The translations under genes were made by a program, and so were the position numbers. 49,274 nt of DNA. Source: Acidobacteriota bacterium. GTDB lineage: Bacteria; Acidobacteriota; Thermoanaerobaculia; Thermoanaerobaculales; Thermoanaerobaculaceae. Shown here piece by piece: positions 8,529 to 17,027 of this stretch. The stretch covers positions 1 to 49,274 of the forward strand of contig SCRJ01000110.1 in NCBI GenBank assembly GCA_004298115.1. The letters run 5' to 3'. Below the pieces are notes generated by a model that saw only the letters and a program-made list of their open reading frames with translations, searched no databases and had not been told where the DNA came from. How positions within the stretch are numbered: position 1 is the stretch's first letter; every line of letters starts with the position of its first letter.

Positions 8529-10232
8529 CTACGTCAGGGTCCTGATCTTCGACAGCTCGTTGCCCTCGACGTCCAGCGTGTGAATCGCGCACGCCAGGCA
8601 GGGGTCGAACGAGTGCACCGTGCGCAGGACCTCCAACGGCTTTGCGGTGTCCGCGATCGGGTTGCCCACCAGCGACGCCTCGTACGGCCCCTTTTGCCCC
8701 TTCTCGTCCCGCGGCCCCGCGTTCCAGGTGGACGGCACCACCGCCTGGTAGTTGGCGATCTTGCCGTCCCTGATCACCACCCAGTGGGACAGCGTGCCGC
8801 GCGGCGCCTCGTGGAACCCGAAGCCGCGTTGCTCACCCGCCGGATACGTCCAGGGCGTGAAGATCGCGACGTCGCCCTTGCCCACGTTGTCGATGAGGAG
8901 CTGCAGGTGCTTGAGGGCGAGCTCGGAGAGCGTCGCGCACCGGATCGCGCGCGCCGCGTGCCGCCCGAGCGTCGAGTGCAGCACGGCCGGAGTCAGCTTG
9001 ACCTTGGCGATCGCCGAGGCCGTGTTCAACACCTGGTCGGCGTACTTCTTGACGATCGGGTGGCCGGTCGCGTACCCGACCAGCACCTGCGCCAGCGGCC
9101 CAACTTGCATCGGACGGCCCTCGAAGCGCGGCGCCTTGACCCACGAGTACTTCTTGTCGCCGTCGAAGTCGGTGTAGCGCGGGACGGTCTCCTCGTCCCA
9201 CGGGTGCTTGTCCCACTCGCCGTCGTACCAGGCGTGGGCGATGCTCTCCGTCACGTTGTCCTTGAAGTAGGGGTCCCGGAAGCTCGTGATCTGCTTCAGC
9301 GTCGCGAGGTTGCCGTCGACGATCGTTCCGCCCGGCAGGTCGAACTGCGTGCCCTTCGTGTCGAGGGGCAGGTCCGGCACCGAGAGGTAGTTCGTGACGC
9401 CGCCGCCGTAGCCGAGCCACTCCGGGTACATCGCGCCGATCGCCGCGACGTCCGGCAGATAGACCTGCTGCACGAACGCCGCGACCTCGTCGAGGAGGTC
9501 CTTCATCATGAACAGCTTTTCCATATTGAGCGTGGCCTGGTTGTCGAGGTTGATGGCGTTGGCGACGCCGCCGACGGCGAGGTTCTGGATGTTGGGGGTC
9601 TTGCTGCCGAGGATCGCGACCACCTTGTTGGCCTTGAACTGGTATTCGAGCGCCTGCAGGTAGTGAGCCACGGCCAGGAGGTTGACCTCGGGCGGCAGCT
9701 TCATCGCCGGGTGGCCCCAGTAGCCGTTCGTGAAGATCCCGAGCTGCCCGCCGGCGACGAAGCTCGCGAGCTTGTCCTTGACCGCCTCCATCTCGCGCTT
9801 CGAGTTGTGCGGCCACGGCGACAGGCTCTCGCCGAGCGCGGACGCCTTCGCCGGATCGGCCTTGAGCGCCGACGTCACGTCCACCCAGTCGAGCGCCGAC
9901 AGGTGGTAGAAGTGCACCATGTGGTCGTGCAGCGCGTGAGCGGCCACGATGACGTTGCGGATGTACTGCGCGTTGATCGGGATCTCGATGCCCAGCGCGT
10001 TCTCGACGGCGCGCACCGAGGCGATCGCGTGGACCGTCGTGCACACGCCGCACAGGCGCTGGGTGAAGATCCAGGCGTCGCGCGGGTCGCGGCCCTGGAG
10101 GATCGTCTCGATGCCGCGGTACATCTGCCCCGAGGACCAGGAGTTCTTCACCCGGCCGCCGTCGACCTCGACGTCGATGCGGAGGTGCCCTTCGATGCGG
10201 GTGATCGGATCTACCGTGATTCGCGTGCTCAT
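8529..10232 (-). CDS. hybC: [NiFe] hydrogenase large (catalytic) subunit, Hyb type
   Basis: 567 residues, matching the usual length of HybC. It carries the Ni-Fe site. The N-terminal ligand motif is RLCGVCTTVHA with Cys61 and Cys64; the C-terminal motif is DPCLACAIH with Cys545 and Cys548. A 16-residue tail follows the terminal His551 and is the expected cleavage substrate of the protease encoded downstream. N-terminal DPITRIEGHLRI is typical of group 1 enzymes. The C-terminal end closely resembles E. coli HybC as I recall it, supporting group 1c (H2 uptake, quinone-linked). It lies nine bases after hybB, with GGGGGAG before the ATG. It has no Tat signal of its own and should be exported with the small subunit. 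Confidence 0.96.
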   Translation of the reverse strand: MSTRITVDPITRIEGHLRIDVEVDGGRVKNSWSSGQMYRGIETILQGRDPRDAWIFTQRLCGVCTTVHAIASVRAVENALGIEIPINAQYIRNVIVAAHALHDHMVHFYHLSALDWVDVTSALKADPAKASALGESLSPWPHNSKREMEAVKDKLASFVAGGQLGIFTNGYWGHPAMKLPPEVNLLAVAHYLQALEYQFKANKVVAILGSKTPNIQNLAVGGVANAINLDNQATLNMEKLFMMKDLLDEVAAFVQQVYLPDVAAIGAMYPEWLGYGGGVTNYLSVPDLPLDTKGTQFDLPGGTIVDGNLATLKQITSFRDPYFKDNVTESIAHAWYDGEWDKHPWDEETVPRYTDFDGDKKYSWVKAPRFEGRPMQVGPLAQVLVGYATGHPIVKKYADQVLNTASAIAKVKLTPAVLHSTLGRHAARAIRCATLSELALKHLQLLIDNVGKGDVAIFTPWTYPAGEQRGFGFHEAPRGTLSHWVVIRDGKIANYQAVVPSTWNAGPRDEKGQKGPYEASLVGNPIADTAKPLEVLRTVHSFDPCLACAIHTLDVEGNELSKIRTLT

Positions 10233-10241
10233 GTCTCCCCC

Positions 10242-11423
10242 TTACAAGGTCTTCTTCGCGGGCGCGGGGCCCTCGAGGATCGGGAACGTCTTGACCACCG
10301 CGATGTAGATGGCGACCTCGGCCGCGATGATGCCGAAGGTGATCAGCAGCTCCGGGACGGCCGGAAAATAGGAGAACGCCGATCCGGGCCGGAACGCCAC
10401 CAGATAGGCGTCGACCCGGTGCAGCGCGGCGCCGAGGAACAACAGGATCGCGCCCCGCACCTGCCAGACCGTCTGGTGGCGCCGCTCGGAAAGCAGGATC
10501 GCGGCGGCCGCGAGCGGCAGGAGCACCTCCGCCATGAATGCGATCCCGTAGCCGCTGTTGAGGTAGCCCAGCTTGCCGGCGAGAGCCGCCTCGCCGATCC
10601 GGAAGACCGCCCAGCCCACCGCGACCCATCCCGCGATTCGGGAGAGCGACGCCAGCATCGTCGTCTCGCGGGGACGGCCGAACGCCGCGGCGGAGAACGT
10701 CGCCTCCAGCACCACGACCGCGTACCCGATCAAGATGCAGTTCACGACGAAGAGCAGGGGCAGCCAGGGCGTCAGCCAGAGCGGGTGCATCCTGGGCCCG
10801 GGCAGGAGCATCATCGTCCCCAGCGACGACTGGTGCATCGTCGGCAGCAGCAACCCGAGGGCGAGGATCCAGACGAAGTTCTTCTCCACGAGCGTGAGGC
10901 CCGTCTGGGCCAGGCGGCGCAGGCGGGTCGAGGTGCCGGTGCGGAGCTTCTCGAACAGCGCGGGCGAGAGCTCGATCATCAGCACCAGGGTGTAGGCGGC
11001 GACGCAGAGCGCGACCTCGAGCTGCGGAGAGTGAGACCAGCGCCAGACGTAGACCGGGACCTTCCACAGGCTCCAGAAGCGGCCGAGGTCGATGATCACG
11101 GCGATCACCGCGAGCCCGTAGCCGAGCAGGCTCGTCAGCACGGCCGGCCGGACCAGAGGGTGATATTGCCCCCGGTTGAGGATGTACACGAGGATCCCGA
11201 CCGCATAGCCGCCGCACCCGATCGCGGTGCCGACGACGACGTCGATCGCGATCCACACGCCCCACGGATACCCGTTGGACAGGTTGGAGACGGCGCCGAT
11301 GCCGTAGAAGAAACGAACCGCCGCCATCACGGCCCCGACACCGGCGATCGCGAGCAGCACGATGAACGGTCGGGTCATCAGCCGGCCGCCCATGGCGACG
11401 TGGACCTGGGCGTGGCTGCTCAT
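10242..11423 (-). CDS. hybB: Hydrogenase membrane subunit, NrfD/PsrC family
   Basis: A 393-residue integral membrane protein with roughly ten helices, matching HybB in length. This family anchors the periplasmic hydrogenase and passes electrons between the HybA iron-sulfur protein and the quinone pool without haem. The start ATG at 11423 overlaps the hybA stop (ATGA) and has a strong AGGAGG site eight bases upstream. The N-terminal FYGIGAVSNLSNGYPWG is typical of the family. The gene sits between hybA and hybC as in the classical hybOABC order. Confidence 0.93.
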   Translation of the reverse strand: MSSHAQVHVAMGGRLMTRPFIVLLAIAGVGAVMAAVRFFYGIGAVSNLSNGYPWGVWIAIDVVVGTAIGCGGYAVGILVYILNRGQYHPLVRPAVLTSLLGYGLAVIAVIIDLGRFWSLWKVPVYVWRWSHSPQLEVALCVAAYTLVLMIELSPALFEKLRTGTSTRLRRLAQTGLTLVEKNFVWILALGLLLPTMHQSSLGTMMLLPGPRMHPLWLTPWLPLLFVVNCILIGYAVVVLEATFSAAAFGRPRETTMLASLSRIAGWVAVGWAVFRIGEAALAGKLGYLNSGYGIAFMAEVLLPLAAAAILLSERRHQTVWQVRGAILLFLGAALHRVDAYLVAFRPGSAFSYFPAVPELLITFGIIAAEVAIYIAVVKTFPILEGPAPAKKTL

Positions 11424-12364
11424 CGCTTGTCCTCCTTCTCGGCGGCGCCGACAGAATCTGCACGGCGGTTGCGGTAGATCACCGCTCCGAGCACGGCGAA
11501 CAGACCGACGGGGGCGAGGAACGGGACCTTGTAGTAGATCCCTTCCTGCACCGCGTAGGCGGTCTCCGGCACGGGCTGCGTCCCGAGGTCGGGAAACCCG
11601 ATCTTGTCGAACGGCACGTGCGCGAGGTACAGCACCTGCGTCCCGCCGCCGTCGACCTCGCCGTACACCCGGTCCTTGTAGTACTTCCCGGGCCACGCCG
11701 CGATCCTGCGCTTCGCCTCGGCGAGCAGCTCGTCCCGCCGGCCGTAGATCACGGCCTCGCGCGGGCACACCTCGCAGCACGCGGGGCCCTGGCCCATCGG
11801 GTAGCGGGTGAAACCTCCCGCGCCCGTGACCGCGGCATCCTTGATCCGCTGCCGGCACAGCTCGCACTTGACGATCTTGGGCGCGGCCTTCTCGAACTCG
11901 AACTTCGGCACGTTGAAGGGGCACGCCATCATGCAGTAGCGGCAGCCCACGCAATACGTCGGGTCGTACATGACGACCCCGGTCACCTCGTCCTTGTGCA
12001 GCGAGTGCAGCATGCACGCCGCTGCGCAGCCGGGATCGACGCAATGCATGCACTGCTGTTTGACGAACGACTCCTGCTCGCCGTCGCGGTAGAGCTTGAT
12101 GATGTTCTTCGTCTTGCTGTCGAGATCGGTCGGGGCGTCCCACAGACCTCCGTTGGCGGCGCTTTCGACGGGCATGTCGTTCGCTTGCTTGCACGCCACC
12201 ACGCAGGTCTTGCACCCAATGCACAGGGTCGCGTCGTAGAGCATCCCCATCGCTCCGGGCGGAGCGGCCTTCCGCTCGGCGGCCATGGCCGGGGCGACGC
12301 CGGCGGCGACGGCCGTGCCGCCGACGGCGAGCGACTTGATCAGGGCGCGTCGGTCGATCGCCAT
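11420..12364 (-). CDS. hybA: Tat-exported ferredoxin-type hydrogenase subunit
   Basis: 314 residues. The N-terminus DRRALIKSLAVGG is a twin-arginine signal ending near AMA. The body has four groups of cysteines for 4Fe-4S clusters: CIGCKTCVVAC, CMHCVDPGCAAAC, CVGCRYCMMAC, and the split CELCRQR with CCEVCP. A hydrophobic segment near the C-terminus (VPFLAPVGLFAVLGAVIY) should anchor it. It wires the small subunit to HybB. The start at 12364 is one base after the TGA of the small-subunit gene. The frame is open upstream, but only this start places the Tat motif at the N-terminus. Confidence 0.94.
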   Translation of the reverse strand: MAIDRRALIKSLAVGGTAVAAGVAPAMAAERKAAPPGAMGMLYDATLCIGCKTCVVACKQANDMPVESAANGGLWDAPTDLDSKTKNIIKLYRDGEQESFVKQQCMHCVDPGCAAACMLHSLHKDEVTGVVMYDPTYCVGCRYCMMACPFNVPKFEFEKAAPKIVKCELCRQRIKDAAVTGAGGFTRYPMGQGPACCEVCPREAVIYGRRDELLAEAKRRIAAWPGKYYKDRVYGEVDGGGTQVLYLAHVPFDKIGFPDLGTQPVPETAYAVQEGIYYKVPFLAPVGLFAVLGAVIYRNRRADSVGAAEKEDKR

Positions 12365-12365
12365 G

Positions 12366-13502
12366 TCATGCCCCCTTGTCCGGCTTGGCGCCCGCCTTTT
12401 CCCCGCCCCCGTCCACCTTCTTGGCCGCCACCCATCCACCGCCCACGAGCGCGCCGCCGACCAGCCCCGCGAGCCCGGCCGCCGCCGCGCTGACCCCGCC
12501 CTGCGGCGCCTTGATCGGCGGGTAGCCGGCGGGAGGCGTCGGGTTCTCGATCTCCACCGTCGTGTGCAGCGGGATGCGGAACGCGACCGCCTGCTCGGTG
12601 CAGCCGACGCACGGGTGGCCGATGCCGATCGGCCAGGCGCCGGGCACCTCGCAGAACGGCTGCAGCGAGCAGTTCGCGTGCGTCACCGGCCCCTTGCAGC
12701 CCATCTTGTACAGGCACCACCCGTCGCGATGACCCTGATCCCCGAACTGCTGCACGAACCGGCCCGCGTCGAAGTGCGGGCGGCGCGGGCAGTCCTCGTG
12801 GATCACGCGCCCGTACGCGAAGCGCGGCCGCCCCTTCTCGTCGAGCGCCGGCAGCGTGCCGAACGTCACGAACTGCAGCGCGGTGCCGAGGAAGTTGTAG
12901 GGGTTGGCCGGACAGCCCGGGATCGTCACCACCGTCTTGCCGGCGAGGATCATCGGCGCACCGGTCGCGCCGGTCGGGTTCGGGTCCGCGGCCGGGATTC
13001 CGCCGAACGAGGCGCACGACCCGATCGCGATGATCGCGCCCGCTTTCTCCGCGACCTCGTTCAACATGTCGATCGCGGTCTTGCCGCCGATCTTGCAGTA
13101 GATCCCGTTGTCCTTCGTGGGGATCGCGCCCTCGACGACGCAGATGTACTTGCCCGCGTTCGCGGCCATGGCGCTCTTGAGCGCGTCCTCCGCCTGGTAC
13201 CCGGCCGCCGCGAAGAGCGTCTCGCAGTAGTCGAGCGACACGAGGTCGAGGATCAGCTGCGCGAGCGCCGGGTGCGACGTGCGCAGCAGCGACTCGGTGC
13301 ACCCGGTGCACTCCTGGAAGTGCAGCCAGATGACCGACGGCTTGAGCCCTTTGGCCGCCGCCTCGGCCCACTTGACCCCGACCGACGCCGGTAGGCCGAC
13401 GGCCACCGCCGCCATGGTGCAGACGCGGATGAAGTCCCGCCTGTCCAACCCATGACGTCCCGCAAGCGCGCCGTCTGCATCGTTCCGTCTCGAACTTGCC
13501 AT
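12366..13502 (-). CDS. hybO: [NiFe] hydrogenase small subunit, Tat-exported
   Basis: 378 residues with a twin-arginine signal (DRRDFIRVC at about 20-28) and a C-terminal hydrophobic anchor (AAAAGLAGLVGGALVGGG). Iron-sulfur ligand motifs run in the expected order: ECTGCTES for the proximal cluster, GSCASFGG, GCPANPYNF, then CPRRPHF, CLYKMGC, NCSLQPFC and HPCVGC for distal and medial clusters. It carries electrons from the NiFe site to HybA. It is the first gene of the operon; AGGGGGG precedes the ATG. The folded small-large dimer should be exported through Tat using this signal. No hypA-F metal-insertion genes are present in the window. Confidence 0.95.
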   Translation of the reverse strand: MASSRRNDADGALAGRHGLDRRDFIRVCTMAAVAVGLPASVGVKWAEAAAKGLKPSVIWLHFQECTGCTESLLRTSHPALAQLILDLVSLDYCETLFAAAGYQAEDALKSAMAANAGKYICVVEGAIPTKDNGIYCKIGGKTAIDMLNEVAEKAGAIIAIGSCASFGGIPAADPNPTGATGAPMILAGKTVVTIPGCPANPYNFLGTALQFVTFGTLPALDEKGRPRFAYGRVIHEDCPRRPHFDAGRFVQQFGDQGHRDGWCLYKMGCKGPVTHANCSLQPFCEVPGAWPIGIGHPCVGCTEQAVAFRIPLHTTVEIENPTPPAGYPPIKAPQGGVSAAAAGLAGLVGGALVGGGWVAAKKVDGGGEKAGAKPDKGA

Positions 13503-13575
13503 GAGTCCCCCCTCACGAGTTCCCTAACGGTTTCCTGTTGCGCGGCAGTTGCACGGCAAACGAAAGCTGGTATGG

Positions 13576-13604
13576 AAATTAGCGCTCCGCATCAGGTGTG
13601 TCAA
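13576..13604 (-). promoter_or_regulatory. Candidate sigma-70 type promoter of the hyb operon
   Basis: On the minus strand a perfect TTGACA (13604-13599) is followed after 17 bases by TAATTT (13581-13576), a weak -10. The start point would be near 13569, leaving a leader of about 67 bases before hybO. Confidence 0.45.
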
Positions 13605-13755
13605 ACGGGCGAAAACGCCTCGTGCGGCATAGTAGTATCCGAGTCTCAGTTGATCTGACGATGCCGTGGGGAGCGGCGCCATCGACCTCGCCCCGACCTC
13701 GCGTCCCTGTGGAAAACCATTTGCCTGATGTGCGTACTTTCACGAGACAGTCGTG

Positions 13756-13788
13756 TTGGCCGCCGCGAGCCCGCGCCGCGGCGGCCAA
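13756..13788. repeat. Perfect 12-bp inverted repeat between hyb and rubrerythrin
   Basis: TTGGCCGCCGCG at 13756-13767 is matched by its exact reverse complement at 13777-13788 with a nine-base loop. Both flanking genes point away from it, so it is not a terminator for either. A second dyad, CACGA-N5-TCGTG, lies just before it at 13741-13755. The rest of the 389-base divergent region (13503-13891) holds the two promoter candidates listed separately and nothing else I can name. Confidence 0.5.
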
Positions 13789-13840
13789 TCGGCCCCCTCG
13801 CGCCCCCGGGGAGGGCCGCAAACCGGGCCGCACGAGCTTG

Positions 13841-13849
13841 TGATATGAT
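13841..13849 (+). promoter_or_regulatory. Candidate extended -10 promoter of rubrerythrin
   Basis: TGATATGAT is a TG-extended -10 with hexamer TATGAT. Transcription would begin near 13856, about 36 bases before the ATG at 13892. The -35 region is poor, as is common with extended -10 promoters. Confidence 0.45.
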
Positions 13850-13891
13850 GCACAAGGCTGTTCGTTGACGCGGACAGCGGGGGGACCGACG

Positions 13892-14395
13892 ATGGCGACA
13901 ACCGACAACCTCAGGGCGGCGTTCGCCGGCGAGAGCCAGGCCAACCGCACCTACCTCGCGTTCGCCAAGAAGGCGGACGCCGACGGGTTCAAGCAGATCG
14001 CCAAGCTGTTCCGGGCGGCGGCGGAGGCGGAGACCGTTCACGCCCTGGCGCACTTCCGCGTGCTGGGCGGCGTCGCGTCCACGCAGGCGAACCTCGAGGC
14101 CGCGATCGCGGGCGAGGCTCATGAGGCCAGGGAGATGTACCCGGCGTTCCTGGCCGAGGCCGAGCGCGAGGGGAACAAGGGCGCCGTCGTGTCGTTTCGA
14201 AACGCGCTCGCCGTCGAGAAGGTCCATCACGCCCTCTACTCCGGCGCGCTGGCCGCGTTCCAAGAAGGCCGCGACCTCAAGGGCGACCGCATCTGGATCT
14301 GCCCGGTGTGCGGCAACACCGTGGTCGGCGAGGAGCCGCCGGCGGCGTGCGACGTGTGCGGCGTGCCCGGCGACAAGTTCTCCGAGGTCAGGTAG
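13892..14395 (+). CDS. rbr: Rubrerythrin
   Basis: A 167-residue protein with a ferritin-like four-helix di-iron domain followed by a rubredoxin-like domain. The first helix reads RAAFAGESQANRTYLAFAKKA with its iron-binding Glu; further Glu/His ligands lie in AEAETVHALAH and AVEKVHHALY. The C-terminal part has CPVCGN and CDVCGVP, the two CxxC pairs that hold a single iron. The family reduces hydrogen peroxide in anaerobes using electrons from rubredoxin or NADH systems. The ATG at 13892 has a GGGGGGA ribosome site; an upstream TTG at 13865 is in frame but unlikely. Its place between two hydrogenase systems suggests oxidative protection of oxygen-sensitive enzymes. Confidence 0.94.
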   Translation: MATTDNLRAAFAGESQANRTYLAFAKKADADGFKQIAKLFRAAAEAETVHALAHFRVLGGVASTQANLEAAIAGEAHEAREMYPAFLAEAEREGNKGAVVSFRNALAVEKVHHALYSGALAAFQEGRDLKGDRIWICPVCGNTVVGEEPPAACDVCGVPGDKFSEVR

Positions 14396-14434
14396 CGGGC
14401 GCCGGCCGGCGCGAACCTCCTCCGGCGGGAAGGT

Positions 14435-14465
14435 CGCGTGGCCCGCCCCGGCGGCGGGCCACGCG
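14435..14465. terminator. Hairpin between convergent rubrerythrin and secreted-protein genes
   Basis: A perfect 13-bp stem (CGCGTGGCCCGCC and its complement) closes on a five-base loop, sitting between two converging genes that end at 14395 and 14479. No T-run follows on either strand, so it would be a stem-only bidirectional terminator. Confidence 0.5.
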
Positions 14466-14478
14466 GGTCCGACCGCGT

Positions 14479-15312
14479 TCAGGACTTCGGCCGCTGGAGA
14501 GCCGGTGCCGGCTCGTAGTGTCCGGGGCAGCGCTGCTGGGGACCGGGCTCCATGCCGTACGTCAGGATCGGCTGCGCCATCCCGGGGACGACCACCTTGA
14601 GCCCCCACTGGTGCGCGCGGTCGACCGGGTCCACGGTCGTGTGAGCCACGTCGACGACCTCGTCGATGTGGGTCGGCAGGGGCGCCGAGAAGCTCTTCTC
14701 CGCGTTCGTATTGCCGGTGAAGACGGACCACACCGAGTAGGAGGCGATCCCGGCCGGGCTGTCGATCAGGATGTGCACCTTGACGGCGAGCCCGCCCGCG
14801 CAGGCGATGCTCACGATCTTCGCCTCGGGCTGCTTGGTTTCCCGGCAGAGGATCTCGAAGTTGGCGTGCGCCCACTGGCGGGGCGCGCCCGGCGACGTCG
14901 TCCTCACCGCCTCCCACCCGGCGAAGTGCGGCAGCTCGGGGCCGCCGAGCTGCCAGGTCGTGGAGACCGGCTTCGACCCGGGGGCGGTGAACGTGAGGGT
15001 CTTCGCGACGGTGTCGATGCCGCCGTCGCTGCGATCGAAGACGTAGTCGACGACGCAAGGGTTGTTCGGGCCGATCCTGCCGGCGACCTTGATCGCGCCC
15101 TCGAACTTGATCGTCACCGGGCACTTCCCGGCGTACCTCGGAGGCAGCGCCCGCAAGGGCGCCTCGACGACGCGGCACGGCACGGGCTGGATGTTGAGCT
15201 GCTCGACGTCCTTGACCTTCGCGGTCTGGGCCCACGCCGAAGCTGCGAGGACCAGCGCGAACGTCACGACGAGAGACACGACGACGCGTGCGGACACCCG
15301 ACGCTCTCTCAT
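14479..15312 (-). CDS. Secreted protein of unknown function
   Basis: 277 residues with a clear Sec signal peptide: basic MRERR, a hydrophobic core (VVVSLVVTFALVLAASA) and a cleavage site near AWA-QT. The mature part has about five cysteines (for example CRVV, GKCPVTI, NPCVVDY, ILCRE) and a C-terminal MEPGPQQRCPGH, suggesting a disulfide-stabilised extracytoplasmic domain with beta-rich character. I do not recognise the family. GGGAGGAG precedes the ATG. It is a single gene, convergent with rubrerythrin and divergent from hydG. Nothing ties it functionally to either. Confidence 0.7.
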   Translation of the reverse strand: MRERRVSARVVVSLVVTFALVLAASAWAQTAKVKDVEQLNIQPVPCRVVEAPLRALPPRYAGKCPVTIKFEGAIKVAGRIGPNNPCVVDYVFDRSDGGIDTVAKTLTFTAPGSKPVSTTWQLGGPELPHFAGWEAVRTTSPGAPRQWAHANFEILCRETKQPEAKIVSIACAGGLAVKVHILIDSPAGIASYSVWSVFTGNTNAEKSFSAPLPTHIDEVVDVAHTTVDPVDRAHQWGLKVVVPGMAQPILTYGMEPGPQQRCPGHYEPAPALQRPKS

Positions 15313-15465
15313 GGTGCTCTCCTCCCTTGTTTTCCCAAGTATCGGTCCCGGATGGACCGGACGTCAAGGCCCGTGCGCGCGAGGCGGAGCCGGAGGACCC
15401 CGCCCGGAGCCGCCCCGGAGGCGCCGGGAAGCCGCTTCGCCGCCTCCGCCGCCGCCTCGCCGAGG

Positions 15466-15474
15466 TGCTACGAT
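15466..15474 (+). promoter_or_regulatory. Candidate extended -10 promoter of hydGFE
   Basis: TGCTACGAT gives a TG-extended -10 (hexamer TACGAT). The start point would be near 15481, leaving an 88-base leader before the hydG ATG. No good -35 is visible. Confidence 0.35.
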
Positions 15475-15568
15475 ACCGGCCGGGAAGGTCGCCGGGTGTT
15501 CGGTATCCGGAGCCCCCGACTCCGCGCCGCTGGGGCGGCGCCACCACCCGGGAACGCGAGGCACGCTC

Positions 15569-16966
15569 ATGAGCACCGCCACCGAGGGCGTGAGGATCGA
15601 CGAAGGTCTGATCGCCGAGACGCTGGCCGCGGGGCGCCGGCACGACGCCGCCCGCGTGCGCGAGGTCCTGGCCAAGGCGGCCGAGCTCGGCGGGCTGCAG
15701 GCGCTCGACATGGCCGTCCTGATGGGCGTCTCGGACCCCGAGCTCCTCGGCGAGATCTTCCAAACCGCCAAGAGCGTCAAGGAGCGCATCTACGGCAACC
15801 GCCTGGTGCTCTTCGCGCCCCTGTACATCTCCAACCTCTGCGGCAACGAGTGCCTCTACTGCGCGTTTCGTGCCGCGAACCGCGAGCTGCAGCGGCGCGC
15901 GCTCAGTCAGGACGAGATCGCCGTCGAGGTGAAGCACCTCGTCGAGCAGGGCCACAAGCGCATCCTCCTCGTCGCCGGCGAGGCGTACCCGCGCGAAGGG
16001 TTCGAGTACGTCCTGGACGCGATCGACACCGTCTACCGCACCGCCTCCGGCGCGGGCGAGATCCGGCGGGTCAACGTCAACATCGCGCCGCTCTCCACCG
16101 AGGAGTTCGGGCTCCTGAAGGCGAAGCGGATCGGCACCTACCAGGTCTTCCAGGAGACCTACCACCGCGAGACGTACGCGCGGGTTCACCTCGCGGGCAG
16201 GAAGCGCGATTTCGACTGGCGCGTCAACGCCCCCGACCGCGCGATGGAAGCCGGGATCGACGACGTCGGCATCGGGGTCCTCTTCGGCCTGTTCGACTGG
16301 CGCTTCGAGGCGCTCGCCCTCGTGCAGCACATCCGCCACCTCGAGCGGCGGTTCGGGGTCGGGCCGCACACGCTCTCGGTGCCGCGCATGGAACCCGCCA
16401 CCGGCTCCGACGTCGCGAGCCACCCGCCGCACCCGGTCTCCGACGTCGACTTCCGCAAGATCGTGGCGATCCTCCGCCTGGCCGTGCCCTACACCGGGAT
16501 CATCATGTCGACCCGGGAAACGGCCGCGATCCGCCGCGAGACGTTCGCGCTCGGGGTGTCGCAGATCTCCGCCGGCAGCCGCACGAACCCCGGCGGCTAC
16601 TCGGACGACGAGCGGCTCGAGGCGGCGCAGTTCTGCCTCGGCGACCACCGCCCCCTCGACGAGGTGATCCGCGACGTGGCGGCGCTCGGCTACGTGCCGT
16701 CGTTCTGCACCGCCTGCTACCGCCTCGGGCGGACCGGGCGCGACTTCATGGACCTCGCCAAGCCGGGCGAGATCAAGGATCACTGCGGTCCCAACGCCCT
16801 CGCCACCTTCCAGGAGTACCTGGAGGACTACGGTTCGCCGGAAACCTGGCAGGTCGGGGAGGCCGCCGTCGCGCGCGCCCTCGCCGGGCTGGAGCCCGGC
16901 CTGCGGGGCAGGGCCGCGACGATGGTCCGGATGGTGAAGAACGGCGCGCGCGACGTGTACTGGTAG
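15569..16966 (+). CDS. hydG: [FeFe] hydrogenase H-cluster maturase HydG (radical SAM tyrosine lyase)
   Basis: A 465-residue radical SAM enzyme that cleaves tyrosine to make the CO and CN ligands of the H-cluster. The SAM cluster motif CGNECLYC (CX3CX2C) lies at about 92-99. The second, C-terminal cluster that separates HydG from thiazole synthase ThiH is present as CTACYRLGRTGRDFM plus a later Cys in DHCGPNAL. The start ATG at 15569 precedes the conserved N-terminal region; longer open frame upstream is not conserved. It is followed by hydF after 61 bases and hydE, forming a complete maturation operon directly upstream of the structural genes. Confidence 0.95.
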   Translation: MSTATEGVRIDEGLIAETLAAGRRHDAARVREVLAKAAELGGLQALDMAVLMGVSDPELLGEIFQTAKSVKERIYGNRLVLFAPLYISNLCGNECLYCAFRAANRELQRRALSQDEIAVEVKHLVEQGHKRILLVAGEAYPREGFEYVLDAIDTVYRTASGAGEIRRVNVNIAPLSTEEFGLLKAKRIGTYQVFQETYHRETYARVHLAGRKRDFDWRVNAPDRAMEAGIDDVGIGVLFGLFDWRFEALALVQHIRHLERRFGVGPHTLSVPRMEPATGSDVASHPPHPVSDVDFRKIVAILRLAVPYTGIIMSTRETAAIRRETFALGVSQISAGSRTNPGGYSDDERLEAAQFCLGDHRPLDEVIRDVAALGYVPSFCTACYRLGRTGRDFMDLAKPGEIKDHCGPNALATFQEYLEDYGSPETWQVGEAAVARALAGLEPGLRGRAATMVRMVKNGARDVYW

Positions 16967-17027
16967 GGACCGGCATGAGGCGTGAGCGCACGAACCGTCG
17001 CCCCTCGGCGGAGCCGGGCGGGGCGAG

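Noticed and set aside
3947-8545. A 1532-codon open frame on the plus strand opposite the kinase and second epimerase-fusion genes, and similar long ones at 8580-11477 and 13646-16783.
   Set aside because: They lie antisense to genes with clear catalytic motifs, are rich in Arg, Asp, Glu and Pro, and have no conserved motif. They result from high GC at third codon positions.
12366-13502. Assignment of the NiFe enzyme to a cytochrome-b-linked HyaABC type.
   Set aside because: The operon has a HybA ferredoxin and an NrfD-family HybB instead of a dihaem cytochrome b.
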